NCBI RefSeq assembly: GCF_009696275.1
Contig: NZ_VUMI01000001.1
Location: 124,001 to 188,000 of the forward strand
DNA length: 64,000 nucleotides
DNA from: Eisenbergiella porci
Lineage (GTDB): Bacteria > Bacillota > Clostridia > Lachnospirales > Lachnospiraceae
Reading direction: 5' to 3'
The position numbers were made by a program, and so were the translations under genes. This document shows, piece after piece, positions 43,946 through 52,754 of the stretch (the stretch's first letter is position 1; each line of letters begins with the position of its first letter). Under the pieces are notes generated by a model. That model had not been told where the DNA came from. It saw only the letters and a list, made by a program, of their open reading frames with translations, and ran no database searches.

Positions 43946-45445
43946 TTATTTCAGTCCGATTATCCGCCGGACCGCATCCATATCCATGTGGGCCCGGATG
44001 ACATCCGCCAGGATATCATACTGTTCCTGCCTGTAACCTGCCAGATCCCTGTAGGCGCCCGGAGTCATGCCTTTTTCCAGAAAAACAGGATTCAGAAGGC
44101 CGTTCAGCAAACCGGGGGCGTCCAGTATTCCATGAATATACGTGCCGCATACGTTCCCTTTGACACAGCCGTCCGGATACTGTTTTCCGGTAACGCAGTC
44201 CGTCACGCTGGCAAAACGTCCGCAGGTTTCCAGAAGGCAGGTTTCTCCCATATGGATTTCATAGCCCTCTGCCGATACGCCGCTCATTCCCTGATAGATG
44301 CCCTCTATTGGTTCTACGCGGCCCTCCACTCTGGTGCGATGCTTCCTTTTGCCAAATGTTGTGGTGACGGGAAGCAGTCCCAGTCCGGCCAGTTCACCGC
44401 CGTGCTCACAGCCGTCCGGATCCAGCAGACGCTGTCCCAGCATCTGATAGCCGCCGCAGATTCCGAAAATGCGGCAGCCCTCCAGGGCGGCTTTCTGTAT
44501 GCCCGCTTCCAGGCCGTTCTGTCTTATCCACAGCAGATCCGACATGGTATTTTTGCTGCCGGGCAGGAACAAAATATCCGGTTTCCCCAGCTCCTCCGCC
44601 GTATTTACATACCGGACGGAAACGCCCTCGCAGCCCTCCAGCATGCCGAAATCCGTAAAATTGGAGATATGCGGGAAACGGATGACCGCCGCATCGATCC
44701 CTGTGCCGGTCTGTCGTCTGTCAAGCCGTTCCGAAAGGCTGTCTTCGTCGTCGATATCCAGCTTCGTGTAGGGAATCACCCCGGTTATGGGAATACGGCA
44801 TTTGTCATACAGCTGCTTCAGTCCGGGATCCAGGATGGTTTTATCTCCCCGGAATTTATTGATCACAAGTCCTTTGACCCTGGCCCGCTCCTCTTCCTCC
44901 AGAAGCCAGATGGTACCCAGCAGCTGGGCAAATACGCCGCCGCGGTCGATATCCCCCACCAACAGCACGGGCGCGTCCACCATGCGTGCCAGTCCCATAT
45001 TGACAATATCATTATCCTTCAGGTTGATTTCCGCAGGGCTTCCCGCGCCTTCTATGACAATCACGTCAAAGCTTTTGTCCAGTTCTCCGTAGGCCTTCAT
45101 AATAGAGGGAATCAGGCTTTTTTTCATGCGGAAATACTCCTTTGCCTCCCGGTTTCCCAGGACCTCGCCGTTTACAATCACCTGGGAACCCATATCACTG
45201 TTGGGTTTGAGCAATATGGGATTCATCCGGATATCCGGTTCAATGCCGGCGGCCTCCGCCTGCATTACCTGGGCGCGGCCCATTTCCAGTCCGTCCCTGG
45301 TAATGTAGGAATTCAGAGCCATGTTTTGTGACTTAAAGGGGGCGACGCGGTAGCCGTCCTGATACAGAACGCGCAGAATTCCTGCGGTCAGGATGCTTTT
45401 TCCCGCATTGGACATCGTCCCCTGAATCATCAGATTTTTTGCCAT
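43946..45445 (-). CDS. cbiP: Cobyric acid synthase CbiP/CobQ
   Basis: The 499-residue protein has an N-terminal DTBS-like ATPase domain starting MIQGTMSNAGKSILTAG. A C-terminal class I glutamine amidotransferase domain follows, with nucleophile Cys in FGICGGYQMLGQ and His in YIHGILD. It amidates four carboxylates of adenosyl-cobyrinate diamide using glutamine and ATP. Length is normal. It is encoded between cobD and cbiC. Confidence 0.96.
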   Translation of the reverse strand: MAKNLMIQGTMSNAGKSILTAGILRVLYQDGYRVAPFKSQNMALNSYITRDGLEMGRAQVMQAEAAGIEPDIRMNPILLKPNSDMGSQVIVNGEVLGNREAKEYFRMKKSLIPSIMKAYGELDKSFDVIVIEGAGSPAEINLKDNDIVNMGLARMVDAPVLLVGDIDRGGVFAQLLGTIWLLEEEERARVKGLVINKFRGDKTILDPGLKQLYDKCRIPITGVIPYTKLDIDDEDSLSERLDRRQTGTGIDAAVIRFPHISNFTDFGMLEGCEGVSVRYVNTAEELGKPDILFLPGSKNTMSDLLWIRQNGLEAGIQKAALEGCRIFGICGGYQMLGQRLLDPDGCEHGGELAGLGLLPVTTTFGKRKHRTRVEGRVEPIEGIYQGMSGVSAEGYEIHMGETCLLETCGRFASVTDCVTGKQYPDGCVKGNVCGTYIHGILDAPGLLNGLLNPVFLEKGMTPGAYRDLAGYRQEQYDILADVIRAHMDMDAVRRIIGLK

Positions 45446-45466
45446 ACCTTTTCCTGCCTTTCTTTA

Positions 45467-46528
45467 TTACAGCTCTTTTTCAAGCTCGTCCAACGCCTGA
45501 AGCAGCGCTTCATTTTCTTCCCCTGTACGTACCGCTATCCGGTAATCGCCAGGTCCCAGCCGACGGTAATTCTCACAGCTGCGGATGGCGAAGCCCTTTC
45601 CTGCAAGCAGCCTGTCCAGTCCCGGCACACCCTCAAAAAAAATAAAATTCGCACAGGGCGGATAGATGCGGTATATCAGCTTATCTCTTTTTTTCAGGCC
45701 TTCTATCAGACAGGCGCGCGCTTTGTCCAGATATCCGATGGTTCTCTCCCGATAGTCCTCTTCACGCAGCGCCGCCAGGCCGGCCAACTGGGCAGGGACA
45801 GATACGTTCCAGGCCGGGAGCTGACGCCTGATTTGCCGGATAACCTCCCTGTCGGCGCAGATTCCGTAGCCCAGACGCAGGCCCGGCATGGCATACAGCT
45901 TGGTAAAGGCGTTAATTATCAGGAGATTTCCATAATCCCTGTAAAAACGCTTCATACTGATGTTCTCATAATCCCTGCAAAAGGGCAGGAAGGTTTCATC
46001 CGCTGCCAGCCAGATTTTTTTCCGGGTCGTCAGCCGAAGCACCCGTTCCGACAGCTTGGGATCCATGCAGTTTCCCACCGGATTATTGGGATTGCACAGA
46101 AACAGCAGGCTTCCGGAGGGCTGCTGTTCCAGGAACGTAAGCAGGCCCTCTTCTGCCTGAAAGCCGTTTTCCCGCCGTAAAGGGAAACACCTCACAGGAC
46201 AATCCGCCGCAAGGAGCGCTCTTTCGTATTCGGAAAAGGCAGGGGCAAGAATCAGCCCGGCCGCAGGCTTAAGCGCACGGACAGCGGCATAAATCAGCTC
46301 CGAAGCGCCGTTAGTGCATACAAGCTGCGCCTCCTTGGCCTGCCACTGCCGGGCAATGGCCTCACAAAGGGTGCGGCTGGTTTCCTCCGGATAGCTTTCC
46401 GCCCGTTTCCATTCCCTCTGCAGTACCCGCGCTGCGGCATCCGGCATTCCCAGGGGATTGATATTCGCAGAAAAATCATAGCTTATGTTTGTGCCGCCAT
46501 TCCGGCCGCCGTGTTCAAAAAAATCCAT
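45467..46528 (-). CDS. cobD: Threonine-phosphate decarboxylase CobD
   Basis: ATG 46528 gives 353 residues, typical for CobD; an upstream GTG at 46636 would overlap cbiB. It opens FEHGGRNGGTNISYDFSANI, the CobD/HisC-like start, with NPNNPVGN and the PLP lysine region FTKLYAMPGLRLGYG. It makes (R)-1-amino-2-propanol phosphate for the nucleotide loop. It lies directly after cbiB, whose product consumes this compound. Confidence 0.93.
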   Translation of the reverse strand: MDFFEHGGRNGGTNISYDFSANINPLGMPDAAARVLQREWKRAESYPEETSRTLCEAIARQWQAKEAQLVCTNGASELIYAAVRALKPAAGLILAPAFSEYERALLAADCPVRCFPLRRENGFQAEEGLLTFLEQQPSGSLLFLCNPNNPVGNCMDPKLSERVLRLTTRKKIWLAADETFLPFCRDYENISMKRFYRDYGNLLIINAFTKLYAMPGLRLGYGICADREVIRQIRRQLPAWNVSVPAQLAGLAALREEDYRERTIGYLDKARACLIEGLKKRDKLIYRIYPPCANFIFFEGVPGLDRLLAGKGFAIRSCENYRRLGPGDYRIAVRTGEENEALLQALDELEKEL

Positions 46529-46605
46529 ACTGTTCCCGCCTGTTTTTTCTTTCTTCCTTTGCCCTTTCATCGATAGGTCCCGGTCATAATCCGGAGGGCA
46601 GAATT

Positions 46606-47574
46606 TTATAATCCCCAGCCTCCGCAGAGTGTCCACCGAAGCAGCAGCCCTGCCAGCCAGATTATCCCTGCGGATACGTACAAAAGCCGGTTGGCTCTGA
46701 CGATATCCTCCGCCTCCACGCGGCGGCGGGCGTCCCCGATAAAGGGTTTTTTAACGGTTTTCCCAAAATAAACCGCATCTCCTGCCAGCGCCACGCCCAG
46801 CGCGCCTGCGCATACCGACTCCGTCTGCGCCGAATTGGGGCTGGCATGGCAGAACCGATCCCGTTTCCAGATCCGGTATGCCCCCGCGGCATCCAGGCCG
46901 CACAGGCGGGAGGCTGCAATCATGGCCCAGGCCGCCAGGCGGGAGGGGATAAAGTTAGCCACGTCGTCCAGGCGGGCCGCCGCCCTGCCGAAATACAGAT
47001 ATTTTTCATTCTTATAGCCCAGCATGGAATCCATGGTATTCACTGCCTTGTATGCAAAACCGGCAGCCGGGCCGCCAAGCAGGAGAAAGCATAATGGGGC
47101 AATGCTGCCGTCGGAGGTATTCTCCGCCACGGTTTCCACCGCCGCCTTAATGATCCCTTCCTCAGATAATACCGCGGTATCCCGTCCCACAATCATGGAA
47201 ACGGCCGTCCGCGCTTTTTCCACATCCCCCTCCCGCAGCGCTTTGCAGACCTTCATGCTCTCCGTCTTCAGGCATTTGGTGGCAAGAATCTGGTAGCACA
47301 TGAAGGACTCCAGCACAATTCCTGCCGCGGGATGTATCCGGCAGGCAGGGAAAAGCAGAGCCGCCGGAACCAGGGCGGACAGCAGCACCATAATACACAC
47401 AAGGAGCAGGCCGGAACAAAACTGCGCCTGCGGCGACTGCCCGGGGCGGCGCAGCTTTTTTTCCAGCAGGCCTATCCCCGCCCCCATGGCACGGATGGGA
47501 TGGGGCATCCAATAAGGATCCCCGAAGAGCAAATCTAAAATAAATCCTGCGAATATTGCAATGGCTGTATCCAT
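46606..47574 (-). CDS. cbiB: Adenosylcobinamide-phosphate synthase CbiB
   Basis: The 322-residue membrane protein has LLFGDPYWMPHPIRAMG near the start and the conserved ETVAENTSDGSIAPL and NTMDSMLGYKNEKY segments. It attaches aminopropanol phosphate to adenosyl-cobyric acid. It overlaps the cobC gene by 40 bp, so both must be translated in different frames over that stretch. Confidence 0.95.
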   Translation of the reverse strand: MDTAIAIFAGFILDLLFGDPYWMPHPIRAMGAGIGLLEKKLRRPGQSPQAQFCSGLLLVCIMVLLSALVPAALLFPACRIHPAAGIVLESFMCYQILATKCLKTESMKVCKALREGDVEKARTAVSMIVGRDTAVLSEEGIIKAAVETVAENTSDGSIAPLCFLLLGGPAAGFAYKAVNTMDSMLGYKNEKYLYFGRAAARLDDVANFIPSRLAAWAMIAASRLCGLDAAGAYRIWKRDRFCHASPNSAQTESVCAGALGVALAGDAVYFGKTVKKPFIGDARRRVEAEDIVRANRLLYVSAGIIWLAGLLLRWTLCGGWGL

Positions 47575-48158
47575 GAAAGCCTGATCTCTCCTTTACCGTT
47601 CTTTTCCACCAGGCAGCAATAGCCCTGGCCATTGCCGCACTGGTAGTCATAATAGTCCTTGCCCTCCGTTCCGAAGCGGGAAAGCAGGGCCATTATCGTC
47701 CCTCCGTGGACAATGCAGGCCGTAGTCTGCGGTTTTTCCTCCTCTTCAAAGCGGGCAAGCAGCTGTCCCAGCCCCCGTGCGCACCGCTCCCGGAAGCTTT
47801 CCATGCTCTCTCCTCCGGGAAAAGGAAGGGCGCCGCCGCTGTCAATCCAGGCCTGATACAGCGGATTGTCTGACAGTTCTTTATAATTTTTCCCTTCGAA
47901 CTGGCCGAAGCTGCATTCGCGGAAGGCTTCGATTATCAACGGTTCCTGCCCGGGATACAAAATGGCGGCAGTCTCCAGGCAGCGAACGAGCGGGCTTGAA
48001 AAAAGGAGATCCGCAGCGGGATACAGGCCCCGTTTTTTCTCCTGGTTTAATGCTTCCCGCCCTATGGGACACAGCTTCTCGTCCGTCATGCCGATATATC
48101 TTTTTTCCCTGTTTCCCGCCGTCATGCCGTGGCGGATGAGTATGAGCTTCCTGATCAT
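47535..48158 (-). CDS. cobC: Alpha-ribazole phosphatase CobC (histidine phosphatase)
   Basis: The 207-residue protein starts LILIRHGMTAGNREKRYIG, the RHG catalytic motif of the phosphoglycerate-mutase-like family. A second His lies in CIVHGGTIMALL. In this operon it should dephosphorylate alpha-ribazole phosphate or adenosylcobalamin phosphate. AGAGGAGG precedes the ATG. The exact substrate is inferred from context. Confidence 0.87.
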   Translation of the reverse strand: MIRKLILIRHGMTAGNREKRYIGMTDEKLCPIGREALNQEKKRGLYPAADLLFSSPLVRCLETAAILYPGQEPLIIEAFRECSFGQFEGKNYKELSDNPLYQAWIDSGGALPFPGGESMESFRERCARGLGQLLARFEEEEKPQTTACIVHGGTIMALLSRFGTEGKDYYDYQCGNGQGYCCLVEKNGKGEIRLSWIQPLQYSQDLF

Positions 48159-48173
48159 GTGTTTCCTCCTCTG

Positions 48174-48200
48174 TTTGGCAGCTTCACAGTTACTGCCAAA
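48174..48200. repeat. Perfect inverted repeat in the cobU-like/cobC spacer
   Basis: TTTGGCAG at 48174-48181 and CTGCCAAA at 48193-48200 form a perfect 8-bp stem with an 11-nt loop. It lies in the 141-bp gap before cobC. No T-run follows. It may stabilise or process the long mRNA. Confidence 0.5.
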
Positions 48201-48299
48201 TCCATCCCAAATCGCCTTAAGAGATGGGATTTTGGCACTCCTGAATCACTTTCATACGGTCAGCCCGGCCAATGCGCGGGCTGCCGAAACGCTGCAGCT

Positions 48300-48677
48300 T
48301 TACTTCAGGCGCTGTGGTATGCCGCAGATAAGACGCTCCACATGCTCTGCCCGTTCCACTACCCTGCACATGATCCGGCCCACGTTTTCCCTGTAATCCC
48401 TGTCGCTTTTTTCCAGCGGCACAATGCCGCAGCCGATCTCATCGCAGATAATTATCACTTCCGGATTTTCCCGGCAGACGCGTTCCGCCGAACGCAGGGC
48501 GGCGGCTGCATCTGCCCCGAAACGTCCCAGATACAGATGAAAATGATCGATAATTTCTGCCCGCAGGCACTCCTCCTGCGCAGCATATTTACCATCTGCG
48601 ATTTTTGTCTTTTGCGGATATTTTTCCCTCACAAAGGCAAGCTTTCCCTGTGCCCTTCCTCCGATGTAAACTTCCAT
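48300..48677 (-). CDS. Short CobU-like protein with degenerate P-loop
   Basis: ATG 48677 (GGGAGTTAAA upstream) gives 125 residues. The N-terminus MEVYIGGRAQGKL aligns with the CobU P-loop but has Leu where Ser/Thr binds magnesium. The C-terminal part, CDEIGCGIVPLEKSDRDYRE and LICGIPQRLK, is close to canonical CobU (NEVGxGIVP...R.YRD...GIPLxLK). The middle is shortened by about 60 residues. Another CobU lies two genes upstream. It may be a partner subunit, a salvage-specific variant or a gene in decay. Confidence 0.8.
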   Translation of the reverse strand: MEVYIGGRAQGKLAFVREKYPQKTKIADGKYAAQEECLRAEIIDHFHLYLGRFGADAAAALRSAERVCRENPEVIIICDEIGCGIVPLEKSDRDYRENVGRIMCRVVERAEHVERLICGIPQRLK

Positions 48678-48792
48678 TTTAACTCCCTGGATCCCCATCC
48701 GCGCTTCCGGGCCTCACTTTGCCGGCAGCCCGAATCCACATTCTTACGGTCAGAAACAAAGCTGTGACCTGACATTACAAGTTACAATTCCC

Positions 48793-49575
48793 CTACAAAA
48801 CCTGCAGCAGGCATAATACGGCAGGTATCACGGCGCTCATCCATTCGGCGCACAGCAGAAAACAGCCTGCCAGATCCCCGGTGATACCGCCGAATTCCTT
48901 CTGAGACATATGCCTGTACCACAGGAATACCGCCAGATTCCCAGCCGCGGCAAGCGCTCCTCCCACCGGGGATACAAAAAGCAGGGCCAACAGACAAACA
49001 GCCAGCAGGAAAAGCAGGACCAGGCGGACACACCTTTTATGAGCGGTGGAGGAGAACGCATAAAGAAGCCCTTCCTTTTTCGCCGCGGGAAAATAAACCA
49101 GGCTCAGGCCGCTCAGCGTTCTGGACAGCAGAAAGCCAATGCAGAAGCACAGGACCGCCCTGTCACTTTTCAGCTCGGATATGCCTCCCAGATAAGTAAA
49201 GTAATACCCCAGCAGGCAAATGACTGCAAAAGCGCCGATATGGGAATCCTTCAGTATCCGCAGCTTTTCCTCCCGATCCCTGTAGGAATGCAGGGCATCC
49301 ATGGTATCCATAAAGCCGTCCACATGGATGCCGCCCGTAAGAAACAGCGGAATGGCCGCCATGCCGGCCGTATAGAAGAAAGCCCCTGCATTGATACCCC
49401 CGCACAGCCTGTACCAGGCATAGCATAACGCACCTGCCGCAGCTCCCACCAACGGGAAAAAACAGATGACATATTTCCGGTTTTCCTCCGACCATTCCGC
49501 CTGGGGCATGGGGATTTTGGAATACATGGAAAACGCAATGGCAAAGGAGCTGCCGATGGATTTTATTTTCTTCAT
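48793..49575 (-). CDS. cobS: Adenosylcobinamide-GDP ribazoletransferase CobS
   Basis: The 260-residue membrane protein has five or six helices. The conserved FSMYSKIPMP, FFPLVGAAAGAL and GGIHVDGFMDTMDALHSYRDRE blocks carry the acidic residues of the family. It joins alpha-ribazole (or its phosphate) to adenosyl-GDP-cobinamide. Its ATG overlaps the end of cobU (ATGA), so the two are coupled. Confidence 0.95.
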   Translation of the reverse strand: MKKIKSIGSSFAIAFSMYSKIPMPQAEWSEENRKYVICFFPLVGAAAGALCYAWYRLCGGINAGAFFYTAGMAAIPLFLTGGIHVDGFMDTMDALHSYRDREEKLRILKDSHIGAFAVICLLGYYFTYLGGISELKSDRAVLCFCIGFLLSRTLSGLSLVYFPAAKKEGLLYAFSSTAHKRCVRLVLLFLLAVCLLALLFVSPVGGALAAAGNLAVFLWYRHMSQKEFGGITGDLAGCFLLCAEWMSAVIPAVLCLLQVL

Positions 49576-50174
49576 GCCTGATCCTCCTGCATTTCACAGT
49601 TTTGTCTGCAAATCTGCCTGATTTTTTCCTGTTCTCCGCCTTTTTTCAGCAACAGAGGAATTCCGTACACCACTTCCCAGACCTCCTCCGCCTTCCTGCC
49701 AAGGCGGCAGTTCACCTCTCCCAGCTGGCGGATATAATCCAGGGTGCCTTCTTCGTAGGCAGCGCCGTCGGAAAATACTTCCCCCGTCACAATCACCAGA
49801 TGGCGGCATTTGGAGTACAATGCTTCGATCTGGCGCAGAATACGGCGCCAGGCCTCTTCCCCGCCGCCTTCCTTTTCTTCCGGAGGATCCGGGGAAAACA
49901 TTTCATTTGCCATCAGGTTGCTCATGCATTCCAGGAGCACCGTGGCATCCTCTCCCGGCTCCGCCCTGTCCACCCGGACAGGCCGTTCTATGGTTTCAAA
50001 GCCTTTGCCGCGCCGCAGCTGTCTGTGGCGCTCCACCTTCTTTTTCCCTTCCTCGCCATATACCTGCATGGTGGCAAGATATACAAGCTCTCCCCCGGCA
50101 GCAAGGGAAACGGCTTTCTGTTCTGCGAAGGCAGATTTGCCGCTTCCGCTTCCTCCCGTTACCAGGATCAGCAT
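49572..50174 (-). CDS. cobU: Adenosylcobinamide kinase/guanylyltransferase CobU (variant)
   Basis: The 200-residue protein has a good P-loop VTGGSGSGKSAFAEQ at 5-19. HRQLRRGKGFETIE follows, with the His that carries GMP in CobU. LLECMSNLMANEMF is also conserved. Near the C-terminus the usual NEVGxGIVP motif is replaced by TGEVFSDGAAYEEG, while the final VVYGIPLLLK is kept. It phosphorylates and guanylylates adenosylcobinamide. The motif it lacks is retained in the short CobU-like protein at 48300-48677. Confidence 0.9.
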   Translation of the reverse strand: MLILVTGGSGSGKSAFAEQKAVSLAAGGELVYLATMQVYGEEGKKKVERHRQLRRGKGFETIERPVRVDRAEPGEDATVLLECMSNLMANEMFSPDPPEEKEGGGEEAWRRILRQIEALYSKCRHLVIVTGEVFSDGAAYEEGTLDYIRQLGEVNCRLGRKAEEVWEVVYGIPLLLKKGGEQEKIRQICRQNCEMQEDQA

Positions 50175-51265
50175 TCCGGCCCCTTTCCCGCGCCGTAATC
50201 CTGATAGGCGTCCATGTCCAAATCCTCAAAGGTCGCATTTTCCCGGTATACCTGATATGCCATATCAAGAAGAGGGAAAAAGGATACGGCTCCCGTTCCT
50301 TCTCCCAGCGCCAGATTGGCATGAATTATGGGCTTTAGCCCCAGCTCTTCCAGAATCGCGGCCATGGCAGGCTCCTTTCCCAGATGGGACGCCAGCAGGT
50401 AATCCCGTACCTCCGGAATCAGCCTGCACGCTGCCAGGGCGGCTACCGAGGTAATCAGCCCGTCCAGCACCACCGCAAGCCCATAGACAGCGCCCCCGAT
50501 ACAGACGCCGGCCAGCGCGCACAGGTCAAAGCCTCCTACAGTCTGCAGGGTGCGGAGCGTCTCATCCTTTCGCAGCCCATAAGCGGCGACGGCGGAGGCT
50601 ATGACCTGTGCCTTATGCCGTACGCCTTCCTGGTTCAGGCCGGCCCCCGGGCCGGTGACCTGCTCCGCCGGGCGTTCCAGAAGCACGGAAGCCACCGCGC
50701 TGCTTGTGGTGGTATTTCCGATCCCCATTTCCCCAAGCGCCACAATATGGTATCCCTTCCGGCCGAGCATCTTTGCAGTTTCCACACCCGCGCGGATCGC
50801 CGCCAGCATTTCGGCTTCCTCCATGGCAGGCTCCCTGGAAAAATTGCGGGTGCCGTTTCTTGTCTTCCTGTGCAGAAGGTTTCCCGCTTCTATTGTTTCC
50901 TTCATTCCCACATCCACAGGGTAAACATCCGCCCCGGCGCAGGCGGCCATCCGGTTGACGCTGGCAAGCCCCCTGGCGATATTTCCGGTCACTACCGTCG
51001 TCACCTCATGGCCGCTCTGGGACACGCCCTCTTCAATGATGCCGTTATCCGCACACATGACAGCCACCGCCTTCTTTTCCAGGGATAGATTTTCCGTCCC
51101 CTGGATCCCGGCAATGCGCACCAGCGCATCCTCCAGAAGCCCCAGCCCGTAAAGCGGCTTGGCAATCCCATTCCAATGCCGCCTGGCGGCTTTCCATGCC
51201 CGTTCATCAATCCCCCGTATTCGTTCTTTACAGCTGTTCAGATACTTTTCTGTTTCTGTCTCCAT
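50168..51265 (-). CDS. cobT: Nicotinate-nucleotide-dimethylbenzimidazole phosphoribosyltransferase CobT
   Basis: ATG 51265 gives 365 residues and a normal CobT N-terminus (METETEKYLNSCKERIRGID). ATG 51334 would overlap cbiA by 23 bp and is possible. Conserved pieces are AVMCADNGIIEEGVSQSG, GEMGIGNTTTSSA and NLALGEGTGAV with the catalytic Glu. It forms alpha-ribazole phosphate from a lower-ligand base. No benzimidazole synthesis genes are in the window, so the base is probably acquired or made elsewhere. Confidence 0.93.
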   Translation of the reverse strand: METETEKYLNSCKERIRGIDERAWKAARRHWNGIAKPLYGLGLLEDALVRIAGIQGTENLSLEKKAVAVMCADNGIIEEGVSQSGHEVTTVVTGNIARGLASVNRMAACAGADVYPVDVGMKETIEAGNLLHRKTRNGTRNFSREPAMEEAEMLAAIRAGVETAKMLGRKGYHIVALGEMGIGNTTTSSAVASVLLERPAEQVTGPGAGLNQEGVRHKAQVIASAVAAYGLRKDETLRTLQTVGGFDLCALAGVCIGGAVYGLAVVLDGLITSVAALAACRLIPEVRDYLLASHLGKEPAMAAILEELGLKPIIHANLALGEGTGAVSFFPLLDMAYQVYRENATFEDLDMDAYQDYGAGKGPEC

Positions 51266-51311
51266 CTTTTTATCTGGTTGCCTCCCTGTTCTCCCCCTAG
51301 TCTGCAATGGC

Positions 51312-52754
51312 TTAAATACCTGCTCTATGGCCATATTCCTTCGCCGTCCTCACAAATGCGTATGCCGCCTCTTTGTTCCCGTAAAAGTAAAGGTGCGGAA
51401 AGCCCGCATACATCCGTTTATCCGCCACGCCCGCCTTCCAGCAGGCCGATCCGCCGGCTTTTTTGGCCGTAAAAGCATCCGGCAAAAGTGTGCTGTCGTA
51501 GTAATGGAATTCGTGGGCCTTCAGCGTCCTTCCGGCAAGGCAGAGCAGGTTGTCCTTTTCCGCTTCCATGGTAATATAGCCAAATCTCGCAAGCCCGGAG
51601 GTTTTATGGCATTCTCCGTGCAGTACGCCTGCCATCCCGTATTCTTTACCGTCTTCCCCCTGCAGCCGTTCATGCAGATACATGAAACCGCCGCATTCCG
51701 CAATCACGGGCATGCCGTCCTTTACCGCCCTGTATACCGCCTGCCGCATGGCCGTATTTGCCTCCAAGGCCGCCGCATGCAGCTCCGGATAGCCGCCGTT
51801 TAAAATCAGCGCGTCCGCCCCTTCCGGAATTTCTTTCTCCCGCAGCGGGCTGAAAAAAAGGATTTCACAGCCAAGGGCCTTTAAAAATTCCAGGTTATCC
51901 CGATAGAGGAAGCAAAAGGCTTCATCCTTTGCCACCGCTATTTTAACGCCCCGGCCGTCAGGGCCGTCCTTTTCCTCCGGAATGCAGTCGAAAACCGGCG
52001 CCTCCTTCGCCAGCGCAAGAATGCCGTCCCAGTCAATGGTTTCCCGCATGGTTTCGTATAAAAGCCCCAGTTTTTTCCGGAAGCCCTGGATTTCATCCGG
52101 AGCTACCAGTCCCAGCTTTCTGCTTTCAAAAGCCGCCCCCGGAATGCGGGGCAGATAGCCCAGCGCGCGTACGCCCATGGCCTCGGCCTCCCTGCGGATA
52201 TCCGGGTACAGCTTTGCCGGAAGCTGGTTAAAAATCACACCACGGATGTTCTGCTCTGTCTGGGCTGCCAGGAATCCGCGCAGCACCGCCAGCACGGAGC
52301 GACTCATCCCTCTGGCGTTAACCGTGAGAATCACCGGTGTTTGTGTCAGCGCCGCGATTTCGCTCGCGCTTCCTTTTTCCGTAAAACCACAGCCGTCATA
52401 ATACCCCATGACGCCCTCAATCACACACAGATCCCCTTTTTCCCGGGCAAGCAGCCTCCCCATGGTTTCCCTGTCCGTAAAAAAACTGTCCAGATTTCCG
52501 GTTTCCACTCCCAGCACCCGGCTGTGAAACATGGGGTCAATATAATCGGGGCCGCATTTACAGGCACATGGATGCAGTCCCCTCTGTAAAAGCCCGTACA
52601 GGATACCGCAGGTCAGCGTCGTTTTTCCGCAGCCGCTTCCGGTTCCGGCTATCAGGATGCGGGGACAGCCGGAAGCTCCCTCCATTTGCCGTTTACGGGA
52701 ACAGGCTCCGTCTGTCTGCGTACGCACGGGCTGATTTTCTTCTCTGTTTTTCAT
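51312..52754 (-). CDS. cbiA: Cobyrinate a,c-diamide synthase CbiA
   Basis: The start at 52754 is set by an ATGA overlap with the CbiJET gene and gives 480 residues. The N-terminal ATPase domain has AGTGSGCGKTTLTCG and CGPDYIDPMFHS. The C-terminal glutamine amidotransferase domain has nucleophile Cys in VIAECGGFMYLHE and His in KAHEFHYYDS. It amidates side chains a and c of cobyrinate. The region before residue 25 is a polar, poorly conserved extension. Confidence 0.95.
   Translation of the reverse strand: MKNREENQPVRTQTDGACSRKRQMEGASGCPRILIAGTGSGCGKTTLTCGILYGLLQRGLHPCACKCGPDYIDPMFHSRVLGVETGNLDSFFTDRETMGRLLAREKGDLCVIEGVMGYYDGCGFTEKGSASEIAALTQTPVILTVNARGMSRSVLAVLRGFLAAQTEQNIRGVIFNQLPAKLYPDIRREAEAMGVRALGYLPRIPGAAFESRKLGLVAPDEIQGFRKKLGLLYETMRETIDWDGILALAKEAPVFDCIPEEKDGPDGRGVKIAVAKDEAFCFLYRDNLEFLKALGCEILFFSPLREKEIPEGADALILNGGYPELHAAALEANTAMRQAVYRAVKDGMPVIAECGGFMYLHERLQGEDGKEYGMAGVLHGECHKTSGLARFGYITMEAEKDNLLCLAGRTLKAHEFHYYDSTLLPDAFTAKKAGGSACWKAGVADKRMYAGFPHLYFYGNKEAAYAFVRTAKEYGHRAGI

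Noticed and set aside
43988-45331. Long plus-strand ORF of 447 codons opposite cbiP
   Set aside because: It is an antisense shadow in GC-rich DNA. cbiP on the other strand has all family motifs.
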